64,000 bases of DNA. It comes from Moraxella atlantae NBRC 14588 (lineage in GTDB: Bacteria > Pseudomonadota > Gammaproteobacteria > Pseudomonadales > Moraxellaceae). Position numbers and translations under genes: made by a program. Each line of letters begins with the position of its first letter. The first letter of the stretch is position 1. Below are positions 1 through 10,672 of the stretch, piece by piece. The stretch is from contig NZ_BCUL01000004.1 of the NCBI RefSeq assembly GCF_001591265.1, positions 101,455 to 165,454 on the forward strand, given 5' to 3'. The notes under the pieces were generated by a model. That model made no database searches and was not told where the DNA came from. It saw only the letters and a list, made by a program, of their open reading frames with translations.

Positions 1-393
1 CTACCTCCTTTAGATAAAGACGCGAACTACCAAAAATGGCAGCAATATTTTGGTGAATCGGGCTCATTTAACACCGATGATGGCAAGGCGATCTATCATG
101 CGTCTTGCGCAGGCTGTCACTTGCACCAAGGGCAAGGCGGTATAGGCGCAGGCTATTATCCGCCGCTGGCAAACAATCCCAAAATGCACTCGGCTGACTA
201 TATTTATAGTGTGGTGCTCAACGGTTTGCGCGGCATGCCGTATTTTCGTGATATGCTTAGCGATGCGCAAATCGCCAATATTACCAAATACGTACAAGAG
301 CAGCTCAACGGCATTGCAAGCACTGCCAACGCCAAAGACGTTGCCGCCTTGCGCCATGATACGGCACCGACTACCGACCCCAGTGACCACTAA
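1..393 (+). CDS. c-type cytochrome, C-terminal part (5' end outside window)
   Basis: The reading frame is open from base 1 and stops at 391-393, so only the C-terminal 130 residues are present. A CAGCH haem-attachment motif (CxxCH) lies at bases 106-120. A later methionine in a GMPYF context is a plausible distal haem ligand, and the tail resembles a class I cytochrome c (cytochrome_CBB3 type). Such domains carry electrons in the periplasm, often as the last domain of a dehydrogenase or as a stand-alone protein; the missing N-terminus prevents choosing between these. The downstream sensor kinase starts only 12 bases after the stop. Family assignment is firm, exact role unknown. Confidence 0.8.
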   Translation, partial: LPPLDKDANYQKWQQYFGESGSFNTDDGKAIYHASCAGCHLHQGQGGIGAGYYPPLANNPKMHSADYIYSVVLNGLRGMPYFRDMLSDAQIANITKYVQEQLNGIASTANAKDVAALRHDTAPTTDPSDH

Positions 394-405
394 ACGCTTG
401 CATTT

Positions 406-1860
406 GTGACCTTGCCGACTGCTACCCACCCGTCTTGTGCGTCATCTAGTATTCAACGTCAGCTGCTAACTGCTTTGCTGCTTGGCTTGCCATTGTTATG
501 GCTAGCAATCAGCCTTGTGATGGGTTGGCGGCTGAGTCATGAAATTGGCGAACAAAGCGATACCCAGCTGGTGCAATTTGCCGCCTATCTTGCTCAGCTT
601 AGCGATGAGCTTGACAAACCCAACGCTCCTGACACCACACCGCCTGTGGTGACCATCAAGACTTACCAAAAAAACGGTGACATTGGCTCGGCAAAGGACG
701 GCGCGGTCAGCTTTGCCATTTGGGCAAAACCGTCGTTTGGTGATGCGCCCACCCACGTGCCAAACACCCCATCATTGATCCTTGCCGATCGCAAGGGGCA
801 GCACTTTATATACTCTGCCAACGCGCAAGGCTTTATTGAGCAGAGCGTCAAAGACCGCCCGTGGCGACTGTTTTTTATCCAAACCCCACACCATACTGTT
901 GCTGTAGGACAACGCGTGTCTGAACGCCGTGAGATGATTGTTGATACCTTGCTTGGGCAGGGCGTGACAATGTTTGTTGGGTTGATCCTGCTGATTGTTT
1001 GGGTCAATTGGCAGGTACGGCGCGGTATTGCGCCGTTATCAGCAATTAGCAAGCAAGTTGCCCATCATAAGCCCTGTGATGCCAGCCCGATTGACGCACG
1101 TGTACCGCAAGAAATCGCCCCACTGGTGACTGAGCTAAACCAGCTGTTTACCCGTACCGCGCAAGTGCTGGCACGTGAACAACGCTTTACCGCCGATGCC
1201 TCACATGAGCTACGCAGCCCACTGACCAGCCTCAAGCTACAAGCCGATCTATTGACCCAATACGCCTATGATCTGCCTGCCGAGCAAGCCGAACCGCTAC
1301 TAGAATATAGCCAAAAAATCACCAACGGCATACAACGCGCCAATCGCTTGGTTGAGCAGTTATTGGTCTTGGCAAAAATCGACCCACAGCACCAACTGCC
1401 GCCTGAGGCGCGTCAGCCCATCGACTGGCTTGCTATCAGTGACGCGGTGCTTAGTGAGATCAATCGCCCTGCCCGCGAGCGTTACAGTCAATTACGCCGT
1501 GATATCACCGCGCCTACCCCTGCCGATATTCTACCGCTTGATGGTAACCCAACGCTGATTAGCCTGTTGCTGCGCAATTTACTTGACAATGCCATTCGCT
1601 ATACACCTGAGGGCAGCCGTATCAGGCTGACGCTTGCTGCTGATCATATCAGTGTTTGCGACAACGGCAACGGCGTACCGCCCGAACAGCTAAACCGCCT
1701 AACCGAGCGTTTTTATCGACCTGCAGGACAATCCCAACAAGGCAGCGGCTTGGGGCTATCCATCGTGGCGCGGATCGCCGCGTTGCACGGTCTGACGCTG
1801 TCTTTTGACAACCAAAACGCGCCTGCGCATGGCTTGTGCGTGACGCTGCGCCGTGCTTGA
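406..1860 (+). CDS. two-component sensor histidine kinase, PmrB/QseC type
   Basis: A 484-residue membrane histidine kinase with a GTG start 12 bases after the cytochrome stop. The N-terminal membrane segment is at about residues 19-42, followed by a periplasmic sensor region and a second membrane segment at about 185-203. The HisKA phospho-acceptor is His267 in the ASHELRSPL box. The HATPase domain has the N-box (NLLDNAIRYTP), a DNGNG box and a GSGLGLSIV box. No response regulator is visible in the window; it may lie upstream of the cytochrome or elsewhere. The next gene is an EptA-type lipid A transferase, a classical PmrAB target, so sensing of envelope stress or cationic peptides is inferred. 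The exact orthology (PmrB versus QseC) is unresolved. Confidence 0.85.
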   Translation: MTLPTATHPSCASSSIQRQLLTALLLGLPLLWLAISLVMGWRLSHEIGEQSDTQLVQFAAYLAQLSDELDKPNAPDTTPPVVTIKTYQKNGDIGSAKDGAVSFAIWAKPSFGDAPTHVPNTPSLILADRKGQHFIYSANAQGFIEQSVKDRPWRLFFIQTPHHTVAVGQRVSERREMIVDTLLGQGVTMFVGLILLIVWVNWQVRRGIAPLSAISKQVAHHKPCDASPIDARVPQEIAPLVTELNQLFTRTAQVLAREQRFTADASHELRSPLTSLKLQADLLTQYAYDLPAEQAEPLLEYSQKITNGIQRANRLVEQLLVLAKIDPQHQLPPEARQPIDWLAISDAVLSEINRPARERYSQLRRDITAPTPADILPLDGNPTLISLLLRNLLDNAIRYTPEGSRIRLTLAADHISVCDNGNGVPPEQLNRLTERFYRPAGQSQQGSGLGLSIVARIAALHGLTLSFDNQNAPAHGLCVTLRRA

Positions 1861-1873
1861 TACGCCTGCGTAA

Positions 1874-1906
1874 ATTAAGCCTGTGTTAAGCCTGATGTTT
1901 TAAAAT
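1874..1906 (+). promoter_or_regulatory. PmrA/QseB-like direct-repeat operator and -10 upstream of eptA
   Basis: Two hexamers, ATTAAG (1874-1879) and GTTAAG (1885-1890), are spaced by exactly 5 bases, one helical turn apart. This is close to the YTTAAK-N5-YTTAAK box bound by PmrA/QseB-type OmpR-family regulators. A TAAAAT -10-like hexamer sits 10 bases further on (1901-1906), the usual geometry of an activator replacing the -35. It lies between the kinase and the transferase genes. Binding is inferred only. Confidence 0.5.
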
Positions 1907-1942
1907 TGCCCGACAAATCCTTGGCTTAGACGTCTGCTAAGG

Positions 1943-3679
1943 ATGACGGGCGAGCTTATGACACAATCTTTTGGCGCACACACCACGCAATCCACCAACC
2001 AACCAACCACCAAGTACGAGGCGATAAACCGCCGTCTGCCACTTCGCGCTTGGCATCACTTACGCCAAACAGGGCTCAATCCATTTGTGACCATGGCACT
2101 GTTAGCAGGCTTTTTGGTCTTAACTGCCAACTGGCAATTTTTTCATCAGGTGTTGGCGGTGTATCCGTTGGCACAAAATGTCGGCTTTGTGTTGTCTTTG
2201 GCATTGGTGCTGTTTGCCTTGCTGCTGTTGGTGCTACTCCTAACGGCCTATCGCTATACCCTCAAGCCGATTGGGGTGCTGCTTTTATTGGTAGCAGCGG
2301 TGACAGGTTATTTTGCTGATACGTATGCCACCGTTTATGATGCCAATATGCTACAAAACGCTTTGCAAACTGATACTGCCGAAGCGCATGATTTGCTCAA
2401 TGGCTGGTTTATTTTGCGTGTGTTGGTGTTGGGTGTATTGCCCAGTGCGTGGCTAATTTGGCAACCGCTTAAACAACTATCACTCAAACAAGCCGTGCTG
2501 CAACGCTTCGCTTGGCTGGTCGGCTGTGTCGTGCTGTTGGCGGTATTGATGGGTAGCCAAAGTGGGCAGTACGCCAGCTTTTTTCGTGAACACAAACCGC
2601 TACGCAGCTACGCGCTGCCACTCACGCCGATTTATGCTATGGACAAATTGGCGAGCAATGCGCTGCACGCCCACAAACGCGCCCATGTCAGCATTCAAGA
2701 CCCTGCTGCTGATGCCAAACAGCTCTCTACACCTGCCACACGTCGCCCGCGCTTGGTGGTAATGGTGGTGGGTGAAACCGCACGCGCCGATCACAGCCCG
2801 ATGAATGGCTATGCGCGTAACACCTTGCCGCAGCTGAGCCAAACCGCAGGCGTGACCAACTTTAGCCATGTGACCTCGTGCGGTACTTCAACGGCGTATT
2901 CGGTGCCGTGTATGTTTAGCTATTTGGGGGAACAAAATTACCAAGTCGATGACGCAGGCAATTACCGCAACGTGTTAGACACTTTGCACCGCTTAGGAAT
3001 TAATGTGTTATGGCGCGACAACAATTCAGATTCTAAGGGTGTGATGAGCCAGTTGCCGCAGGACTTATACCAGTCTTATCGCACGGATGCGACCAACCCT
3101 GTTTGCCACACCAATCCATATGGTGAATGCCGCGATGTCGGTATGCTAGCAGGTTTGGATGATTATTTAAAAACCACCCACGCTACCGCGCCGCGCGATG
3201 TGCTGATTGTGCTGCATCAAATGGGTAATCACGGGCCTGCGTATTACAAACGCTATGATGCCACCTTTGCCAAATTTAACCCTGTGTGCCAAACCAATGA
3301 GCTTGCCGACTGTGCGCAACGTGAGATTATCAACGGTTATGACAACGCTCTGTTGGCGACCGATGACTTTTTGGCAAAAACCATTAGCTGGCTAAAAACT
3401 CACCAACAAGACTATGACGTGGCAATGTTATATAGCAGTGACCACGGCGAAAGCTTGGGCGAAAACAACGTGTATCTGCACGGCTTGCCCAAAGCATTTG
3501 CCCCCGAAGACCAACGCCACGTACTGGCGATGATGTGGCGCGCTGATAGCAACACACCAAGTTTTGCTCAGCCTGTGGCAGGTGACAGCCAACTCTCCCA
3601 CGATGCCATCACGCCCACATTGCTAAAATTGTTTGACGTGCACACGCGTGCAGCAGCAGACACGCGCTTTATCCAATAG
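1943..3679 (+). CDS. eptA: phosphoethanolamine--lipid A transferase EptA
   Basis: A 578-residue inner-membrane enzyme that moves phosphoethanolamine from phosphatidylethanolamine to lipid A, lowering surface charge and polymyxin binding. Several membrane helices fill about residues 45-210 and the periplasmic sulfatase-like domain follows. The catalytic Thr lies in the CGTSTAYSVPCMFS motif (Thr315 from this start), and the metal-binding SDHGESLGE and YLHGLP motifs are intact. An ATG at 1958 is an alternative start; neither has an ideal Shine-Dalgarno. It follows a PmrB-like kinase across a PmrA-like box and precedes a PAP2 phosphatase by 18 bases, so co-transcription with the latter is likely. 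The family is that of EptA/PmrC and the mobile MCR enzymes; chromosomal context favours the intrinsic enzyme. Confidence 0.92.
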   Translation: MTGELMTQSFGAHTTQSTNQPTTKYEAINRRLPLRAWHHLRQTGLNPFVTMALLAGFLVLTANWQFFHQVLAVYPLAQNVGFVLSLALVLFALLLLVLLLTAYRYTLKPIGVLLLLVAAVTGYFADTYATVYDANMLQNALQTDTAEAHDLLNGWFILRVLVLGVLPSAWLIWQPLKQLSLKQAVLQRFAWLVGCVVLLAVLMGSQSGQYASFFREHKPLRSYALPLTPIYAMDKLASNALHAHKRAHVSIQDPAADAKQLSTPATRRPRLVVMVVGETARADHSPMNGYARNTLPQLSQTAGVTNFSHVTSCGTSTAYSVPCMFSYLGEQNYQVDDAGNYRNVLDTLHRLGINVLWRDNNSDSKGVMSQLPQDLYQSYRTDATNPVCHTNPYGECRDVGMLAGLDDYLKTTHATAPRDVLIVLHQMGNHGPAYYKRYDATFAKFNPVCQTNELADCAQREIINGYDNALLATDDFLAKTISWLKTHQQDYDVAMLYSSDHGESLGENNVYLHGLPKAFAPEDQRHVLAMMWRADSNTPSFAQPVAGDSQLSHDAITPTLLKLFDVHTRAAADTRFIQ

Positions 3680-3697
3680 TCCCGTTGGTGTTTGTCT

Positions 3698-4405
3698 ATG
3701 AATCGCCTACCAATCCAACATCAAACACCTACTTGGCAAGCGGTTGCGATCGGGGCAGGTCTAACGCTGCTGGCGACTTTCAGCCTTGAGCACAGCACGG
3801 TGGATATCGCGTTTAGTCAGCTGTTTTATTTGCATGGGCAATGGCTACTTGGCAAGCATGAGCAGCCATATGCCTTGCTGCTCTACCGCCTGCCCAAAGC
3901 CTTACTGATTGTGTGGGCGGTGTATTTGTTGGCAGCACGGCTGCAGCGTGTGGTTGTACGCTTTTCGCAGCCATTGGCGCGGTTGTTTCGCCCTGTACAC
4001 AAGTTAAGCAACACCGATTTGTGGTATTTGGTGACAGCGTTAGTGCTTGTGCCCACCATCACCGCAACGCTCAAAGCTGTCACTCACGTGACCTGCCCCA
4101 ATCACTTACTGTTGTTTGGTGGCGATATGCCGTATTTGACGCTGTGGCAAAGCTTACAGATATCAAACCACGCCAAATGCTTTCCTGCGGCGCATGCCAG
4201 TTCGGGCTTTGCGCTGTATGCGTGGGCGTTTGTACCGCTGTTGTGGCGGTGGCGGTGGCAAATTGTGACGGCGGTGACGTTGGGCGGTTGGCTGATGGGA
4301 CTGTATAAAATCGCCATCGGTGATCATTTTTTTAGCCATACTGCGGTCGCAATGCTGCTGGCATGGACTTTGTGCGCTGCGTTAGCACGGGTGTTTTATC
4401 GCTAA
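3698..4405 (+). CDS. PAP2-family membrane phosphatase
   Basis: A 235-residue multi-spanning membrane protein with degenerate but recognisable type 2 phosphatidic acid phosphatase motifs: a KAVTHVTCP segment (motif 1), CFPAAHASSGF (motif 2, normally PSGH) and GDHFFSH with the catalytic-type His (motif 3). Such proteins remove phosphate from lipid substrates on the periplasmic face, such as undecaprenyl or lipid A phosphates. A TTG at 3692 is in frame, but the ATG at 3698 is the better start. Its 18-base spacing behind eptA suggests one transcript and a shared role in lipid A or its carrier; an LpxE-like activity is possible but unproven. Confidence 0.8.
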   Translation: MNRLPIQHQTPTWQAVAIGAGLTLLATFSLEHSTVDIAFSQLFYLHGQWLLGKHEQPYALLLYRLPKALLIVWAVYLLAARLQRVVVRFSQPLARLFRPVHKLSNTDLWYLVTALVLVPTITATLKAVTHVTCPNHLLLFGGDMPYLTLWQSLQISNHAKCFPAAHASSGFALYAWAFVPLLWRWRWQIVTAVTLGGWLMGLYKIAIGDHFFSHTAVAMLLAWTLCAALARVFYR

Positions 4406-4416
4406 ATTTTATGCAC

Positions 4417-4449
4417 AAAAAACGGCTTGAATTATCAAACCGTTTTTTT
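4417..4449. terminator. bidirectional intrinsic terminator between PAP2 gene and thiC
   Basis: An inverted repeat with arms CGGCTTGA and TCAAACCG around a 4-base loop, flanked by A6 on the left and T7 on the right. It sits between two convergent genes, so it can end transcripts from either side. Confidence 0.85.
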
Positions 4450-4472
4450 AAGCAGTCGCTTTTTACACGGTG

Positions 4473-6542
<2,070 letters not shown>

Positions 6543-6594
6543 TTATCAAAATATGGGTAAATCCCAATCGACTCGGCTTGCTCACAACGCGCCA

Positions 6595-6753
6595 GACTTC
6601 CCTACGACGGTACGAACCGCATCAGGTGCGACGGGTATTTCTCAGCTTGCCGCTTTTAAACCCAATACGATGGCACCCACGCTCAACGCTATCATGCAAA
6701 CACCATCGAATCGCCAAAAGCTGTCTGACCAAAACTGGCAAGCACCCCGAGTC
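6595..6753 (-). promoter_or_regulatory. TPP riboswitch (thi box) with an extended P3 arm
   Basis: Read on the minus strand, the leader of thiC holds the thi-box elements in order: GACTCGGGGTGC at the 5' end (6742-6753), CTGAGAAATACCCGT, ACCTGATGCGG, and CGTAGGGAAGTC at the 3' end. P1 pairs GACT (6750-6753) with AGTC (6595-6598). P3 pairs GCTTGCC with GGCAAGC (plus-strand 6737-6743 and 6645-6651). About 85 bases separate the P3 arms, far longer than in enterobacterial thiC leaders, and contain a further stem (plus-strand CGATGG 6668-6673 and CCATCG 6703-6708). It should repress thiC when thiamine pyrophosphate is plentiful. Confidence 0.93.
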
Positions 6754-6845
6754 ATGTTGGCTTTATCTTAACAAAACTTACGCGCTAAACCTAGTGAAAT
6801 TTTGTCAGATTTTTTAGGCAATTACAGGTATGATAAGCGGTTAAA

Positions 6846-8231
6846 ATGAACGGTGAAAACGTGATGAAATGTTGCCAAGCTTCTCGTGTTTTGTCTTTAG
6901 GGTGGTTGGTTGGTGCGTTAGTACTCAGCCCAAACGCCTCGGCGAATGATTTGTGGGATTTGTACGCCGCCGCCCAACGCCACAACGGGCAATGGGCAGC
7001 GCAGCAGTACGACTATCTGGCGCAGCAGCACGATGTGGGACTGGCGGCAGGCGACTTGTTACCACAAGTTGGCGTGCAAGGCAGTGTCAAGCGTAACCAG
7101 TTTTATCCACAGCACGGCGGCGACGACACAGGCAATGCGGTCAGTCAAGTGGGGCTAGGCGTTCGGCAAGCGTTATACCGCGCCGATAAATGGACGAACT
7201 TGCAAAAAGCCACGCTTGCCCAACAGGCGTATGATCTTAAACTGTTGCAGCAGCACGCTGATTTGACCGAGCAGATCATCAAGGCATATCTTGGAGTTTT
7301 GCGCGCGCAAGCGATGACCGAAAGCCTCAACGCCGAATGGCGCGCACTCAAGGCACAAGATGACATGATGCAGGCGCGACTGGCAGCAGGTGTGGTAGCA
7401 CGCGTCGATACCGATGAAACCCACGCGCGTTTGGTCAGCGTGCAGGCGCAGCTTGCCAACAATGAAGTCGCCATCATGAATGCCAAGCAGCAGTTGGCGT
7501 TAGTGACCGCCCAACCGATTGAAGATATCGCGCCCTTACCGCTGCCGATCACGTTCAATTTGGTACCCAAGCGCAGCGTTGAGCAGTGGCTTAATGCCAC
7601 CCAACAAGACAACCTTGCCATTCAACAAGCGCAAACCCAAGTCGCCATTGCCAATCAACAAGTGACTTATCTAAAATCCAATCTGTATCCCAAGGTGGAT
7701 TTGGTTGGTAACATCAGTTGGCAGGATAACAGCAACCGTTTGCAATCGGTGTACGATGGCTCGACGTATCAAATTGGCATTGAGCTTGACTGGCCGCTGT
7801 ACACAGGTGGGCGTACACGCTTAGCAGCGCAACAAGGCGCATTGCAAGCCCAAGCTGCGCAACGTCGGCTTGCATTTGTCTATCAGCAAGCGATGACACA
7901 AACCAGCCAAGCCTACCTCAATCTGATGGCAAGCCAAGCTACGCTTGATGCACAAGCCGCTGCCGTCACCGCCAATGCCAAAGTCGCTGAGGCTTCACAG
8001 ACAGGGTATGACCTAGGCATGCGCTCGATGGTTGATACCCTATTGGCACAACGGCAATATTACGCTGCGCGGCGCGATTGGCTCAATGCGCATTTTGATT
8101 ATTTGGTTGCGTATGTTGATTTGCAAAAAGCCACAGGACGATTGGGCGATGACACGGTCAAAGCCTTAGATAATCTGCTACAAGCCAGCATTCAACCTCG
8201 CCCGCTATCTGACCGATCCGCCATGCCATAA
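6846..8231 (+). CDS. TolC-family outer-membrane efflux protein
   Basis: A 461-residue protein with an N-terminal signal sequence (cleavage probably after ASA near residue 35) and two OEP repeats rich in Ala/Gln heptads forming alpha-barrel helices. Conserved features include the LPQVGVQGS beta strand and the LYTGGRTR turn, typical of TolC. It would form the exit duct for a tripartite pump or type I secretion system. No inner-membrane or adaptor genes lie next to it, so it probably serves pumps encoded elsewhere. ATG at 6864 is an alternative start that gives a more standard signal peptide. Confidence 0.9.
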   Translation: MNGENVMKCCQASRVLSLGWLVGALVLSPNASANDLWDLYAAAQRHNGQWAAQQYDYLAQQHDVGLAAGDLLPQVGVQGSVKRNQFYPQHGGDDTGNAVSQVGLGVRQALYRADKWTNLQKATLAQQAYDLKLLQQHADLTEQIIKAYLGVLRAQAMTESLNAEWRALKAQDDMMQARLAAGVVARVDTDETHARLVSVQAQLANNEVAIMNAKQQLALVTAQPIEDIAPLPLPITFNLVPKRSVEQWLNATQQDNLAIQQAQTQVAIANQQVTYLKSNLYPKVDLVGNISWQDNSNRLQSVYDGSTYQIGIELDWPLYTGGRTRLAAQQGALQAQAAQRRLAFVYQQAMTQTSQAYLNLMASQATLDAQAAAVTANAKVAEASQTGYDLGMRSMVDTLLAQRQYYAARRDWLNAHFDYLVAYVDLQKATGRLGDDTVKALDNLLQASIQPRPLSDRSAMP

Positions 8232-8257
8232 TATCGTTTTGCCAAATTTACGCACAA

Positions 8258-8289
8258 AAAAAACCCCATCTAAGCTAGATAGGGTTTTC
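8258..8289. terminator. bidirectional terminator between tolC-like gene and pstS
   Basis: A stem of AAACCCCATCTA against TAGATAGGGTTT (one mismatch, 3-base loop) with an A-run on the left and TTTT on the right. It lies between convergent genes. Confidence 0.8.
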
Positions 8290-8313
8290 GCTTACCTGAA
8301 TTTAATCAAGCGA

Positions 8314-9321
8314 TTAGCGGATTTTTCTCCACTCGTTGCGTACCGCGATTTTGGTCGCTTCTGGTAGTGGAACATAGTCCAAAGAACGCGCTAGGTTGTC
8401 ACCGTTATTAAATGCCCAATCAAAGAATTTGATAGCTTCTTGGGTCTTAGCACCACCACCTGTACGAGGTACTAGGATGTAAGTTGCGGTAGAGATTGGC
8501 CATGCGTTGGCGGCTGGCATGTTGGTGATCGACACCGCAAAACCAGGATAGCGTGCCCAGTTGATGTTACCCGCTGCTGCAAAGGTTGAATCATCAGGCT
8601 GAATGAAGCGACCTGCACGGTTTTGTAGCTGGGTGTGAGCTAGACGATTTTGCTTGGCATATGCGTATTCAACATAACCGATTGAGTTGGCAACACGTTG
8701 TACGTTGCTTGATACGCCTTCATTACCTTTACCGCCCACGCTTGAATTGGCGTTTGGCCACTTAACTGTTTTGTCTGCGCCCACGCTTGATTTCCAGTCG
8801 CTTGACACTTGGCTTAGGTAAGTGGTGAAAACATGCGTAGTACCTGAACCGTCTGAACGATTAACGGTGGTGATTTTAGCAGCAGGCAAGTTTACACCTG
8901 GGTTGATGGCTTTGATACGCGCATCATCCCACTGGGTAATTTTACCTAGATAGATATCAGCCAAAATAGGACCTGTCAGTTTTAATTGACCTGGCGCCAC
9001 ACCTGCGATATTTACCACAGGTACCACACCACCGATTACAGCCGGAAATTGAATCAAATTGCTTGCGTTCAATTGTGCTGGGGTCATTGGCGCGTCAGTG
9101 GCACCAAAATCAACGGTTTTGGCTTGGATTTGTTTGATACCGCCTGATGAACCGATACCTTGGTAGTTCACTTGGTTGCCAGTGGCACGTTGGTATTCAG
9201 ACGCCCATTTTGAATATACAGGTTGTGGGAAAGTCGCACCTGCGCCAGTAACTGTGGCTGCCATGCTTTGACCGCCTACCGCTGCAAGCAAAACGCCCGC
9301 CAAAATGTGAGATAGCTTCAT
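8314..9321 (-). CDS. pstS: phosphate ABC transporter substrate-binding protein PstS
   Basis: A 335-residue periplasmic phosphate-binding protein with a signal peptide (cleavage after SMA) and the PstS opening VTGAGATFPQPVYSKW. Phosphate-contacting segments GIGSSGGIKQI, FGATDAPM and NRSDGSGTTH are present. It captures phosphate for the PstCAB importer. pstC, pstA and pstB are not adjacent, so pstS is a separate unit here, with a PhoB-type promoter upstream and phoU divergent. The sequence ends after a basic WRKIR tail, just upstream of the terminator. Confidence 0.96.
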   Translation of the reverse strand: MKLSHILAGVLLAAVGGQSMAATVTGAGATFPQPVYSKWASEYQRATGNQVNYQGIGSSGGIKQIQAKTVDFGATDAPMTPAQLNASNLIQFPAVIGGVVPVVNIAGVAPGQLKLTGPILADIYLGKITQWDDARIKAINPGVNLPAAKITTVNRSDGSGTTHVFTTYLSQVSSDWKSSVGADKTVKWPNANSSVGGKGNEGVSSNVQRVANSIGYVEYAYAKQNRLAHTQLQNRAGRFIQPDDSTFAAAGNINWARYPGFAVSITNMPAANAWPISTATYILVPRTGGGAKTQEAIKFFDWAFNNGDNLARSLDYVPLPEATKIAVRNEWRKIR

Positions 9322-9512
9322 GATGATTCCTTGATTAAGGCTTAAAAATTAAACAAGTTACAACTAAGCACGTTAAAGTGGGTAAGTGAGAAAAAAGGCT
9401 AGACTGCCTACACAAATCTTGCACAGATTACATCTGAACACACAACACCGACGGCGCAGGGCACCTAACCACTAAAAAACGTTACAACAAACACCACGCT
9501 AAGATTGGCAGT

Positions 9513-9546
9513 ATTGTACGCAGCAAAGATGTCAAATATATGACAA
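9513..9546 (-). promoter_or_regulatory. Pho box and -10 for pstS
   Basis: On the minus strand TTGTCATATATTTGACAT (plus-strand 9529-9546) matches the 18-base Pho-box consensus at 13 positions, including both TGTCA/TGACA half-site cores. A TACAAT -10 hexamer (9513-9518) follows after 10 bases, the standard PhoB-activated spacing. The predicted start leaves a leader of about 185 bases before pstS. Induction by phosphate starvation is inferred. Confidence 0.7.
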
Positions 9547-9773
9547 TTTAATTTTTATTTTTTTGTGTGTTTACGGTGATTAAAGGCTAGTATTAACATC
9601 AATTTGTCACAATTTTATGCTAGGCTAAAGACTGGTTTTATATCCTATTGTCTTGTCAGCAAAAGCTATCAAAGCAACTTACGCCAAGATAGCGATACCA
9701 ATATACTTACGCCAAAATCACGAATGCTTCGATACAATTTTGGCAAATTTTTAGATCAAATAAGGGACAAATT

Positions 9774-10529
9774 ATGCGCTTGATTGGTGAACATATCTCA
9801 AAGCAGTTTGACCAAGATTTACAAAACCTTTTGACACTGTTTTTAAGAATGGGTGGCATGGCAGAGCAAAACCTGCTCAATGCCTTACAAGCTCTTAGCA
9901 CCCACAACCGCGAGCTTGCCGAAAGCGTGGTTAAAAGCGACCGTGTGCTCAATGCCAATGAAAAACAGCTCGATGAAGACGTGGTGACAATTTTGGCACG
10001 CCGTCAGCCTGTGGCAACTGACTTGCGCTTGATCATGGCACTTAGCAAAGCCAGTACCGATATTGAGCGCATCGGCGATGAAGCCAAACGTGTGGCAAAA
10101 CTGGCATACCACAGCTACCAAAGCGAACAAACACCAATTGGCTATCCAGAAGCCGAGGTGATGGGTAAATTTGTCCAAACCATGCTCAAGCACGCGCTTG
10201 AAGCATTTGCCACGTTTGAGGTTGATCATGCTTATCAAGTGGTTGAGCAGGCGCAGCAAATTGATAGCCTGTACAAATCAGCCTCGCGCGCGCTGATGAC
10301 GTATGTTATGGAGGATCCGCGTCAAGTATCACAAGTCGTTGATGGCTTGTGGGTTTTGCGTGCACTTGAGCGTTCTGCCGCCCACGCGCTGAACGTTGCT
10401 GAGCAGTTGATTTTTTGTATCACAGGCGAGGATGTGCGCTATCCAAAATCAACACCCGATATGGTCACACTTGGCGGTGACGCGCAAGATATTACCGCTG
10501 CATCTACCGACAGCGATCACGATGCCTAA
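9774..10529 (+). CDS. phoU: phosphate signalling protein PhoU
   Basis: A 251-residue all-helical protein with two PhoU repeats (about residues 22-110 and 125-212), containing the metal-ligand type ERIGDEAKR segment and its C-terminal counterpart ERSAAHALNVAEQ. PhoU links PstSCAB activity to the PhoR sensor and holds the Pho regulon off when phosphate is abundant. An AGGGAC Shine-Dalgarno lies 8 bases before the ATG. The gene is divergent from pstS across a 452-base spacer and ends in an intrinsic terminator at 10591. The acidic C-terminal tail (about 25 residues) is an extension beyond the core domain. Confidence 0.94.
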   Translation: MRLIGEHISKQFDQDLQNLLTLFLRMGGMAEQNLLNALQALSTHNRELAESVVKSDRVLNANEKQLDEDVVTILARRQPVATDLRLIMALSKASTDIERIGDEAKRVAKLAYHSYQSEQTPIGYPEAEVMGKFVQTMLKHALEAFATFEVDHAYQVVEQAQQIDSLYKSASRALMTYVMEDPRQVSQVVDGLWVLRALERSAAHALNVAEQLIFCITGEDVRYPKSTPDMVTLGGDAQDITAASTDSDHDA

Positions 10530-10590
10530 GCGATCATGCCACAGCTTAATAAACGTTAGCGTTAGCTGATTGTCGCCTTAAGATATTTTT

Positions 10591-10619
10591 AGCGTTGGTG
10601 GTATCCATCAACGCTTTTT
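10591..10619 (+). terminator. intrinsic terminator of phoU
   Basis: The hairpin AGCGTTG.TGG / CCA.CAACGCT with a 3-base loop is followed by TTTTT. Confidence 0.85.
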
Positions 10620-10672
10620 GGCTTTAATATAGGCTAGAAATACGCTTGAATTTGAGCAAGTACAGTGATGTG

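Noticed and set aside
1943..3679. Acquired mcr colistin-resistance gene
   Set aside because: No flanking insertion sequences, a chromosomal kinase and PAP2 gene on either side, and base composition like its neighbours; the intrinsic EptA is the simpler reading.
4082..4096. parS-like CACGTGAC in the PAP2 gene
   Set aside because: Only the six-base core matches; the arms do not fit parS.
6671..6690. GGGTGCC as the 5' start of the TPP riboswitch
   Set aside because: It has no P1 or P3 partner in register; GACTCGGGGTGC further upstream pairs correctly with AGTC and lets GCTTGCC pair with GGCAAGC.
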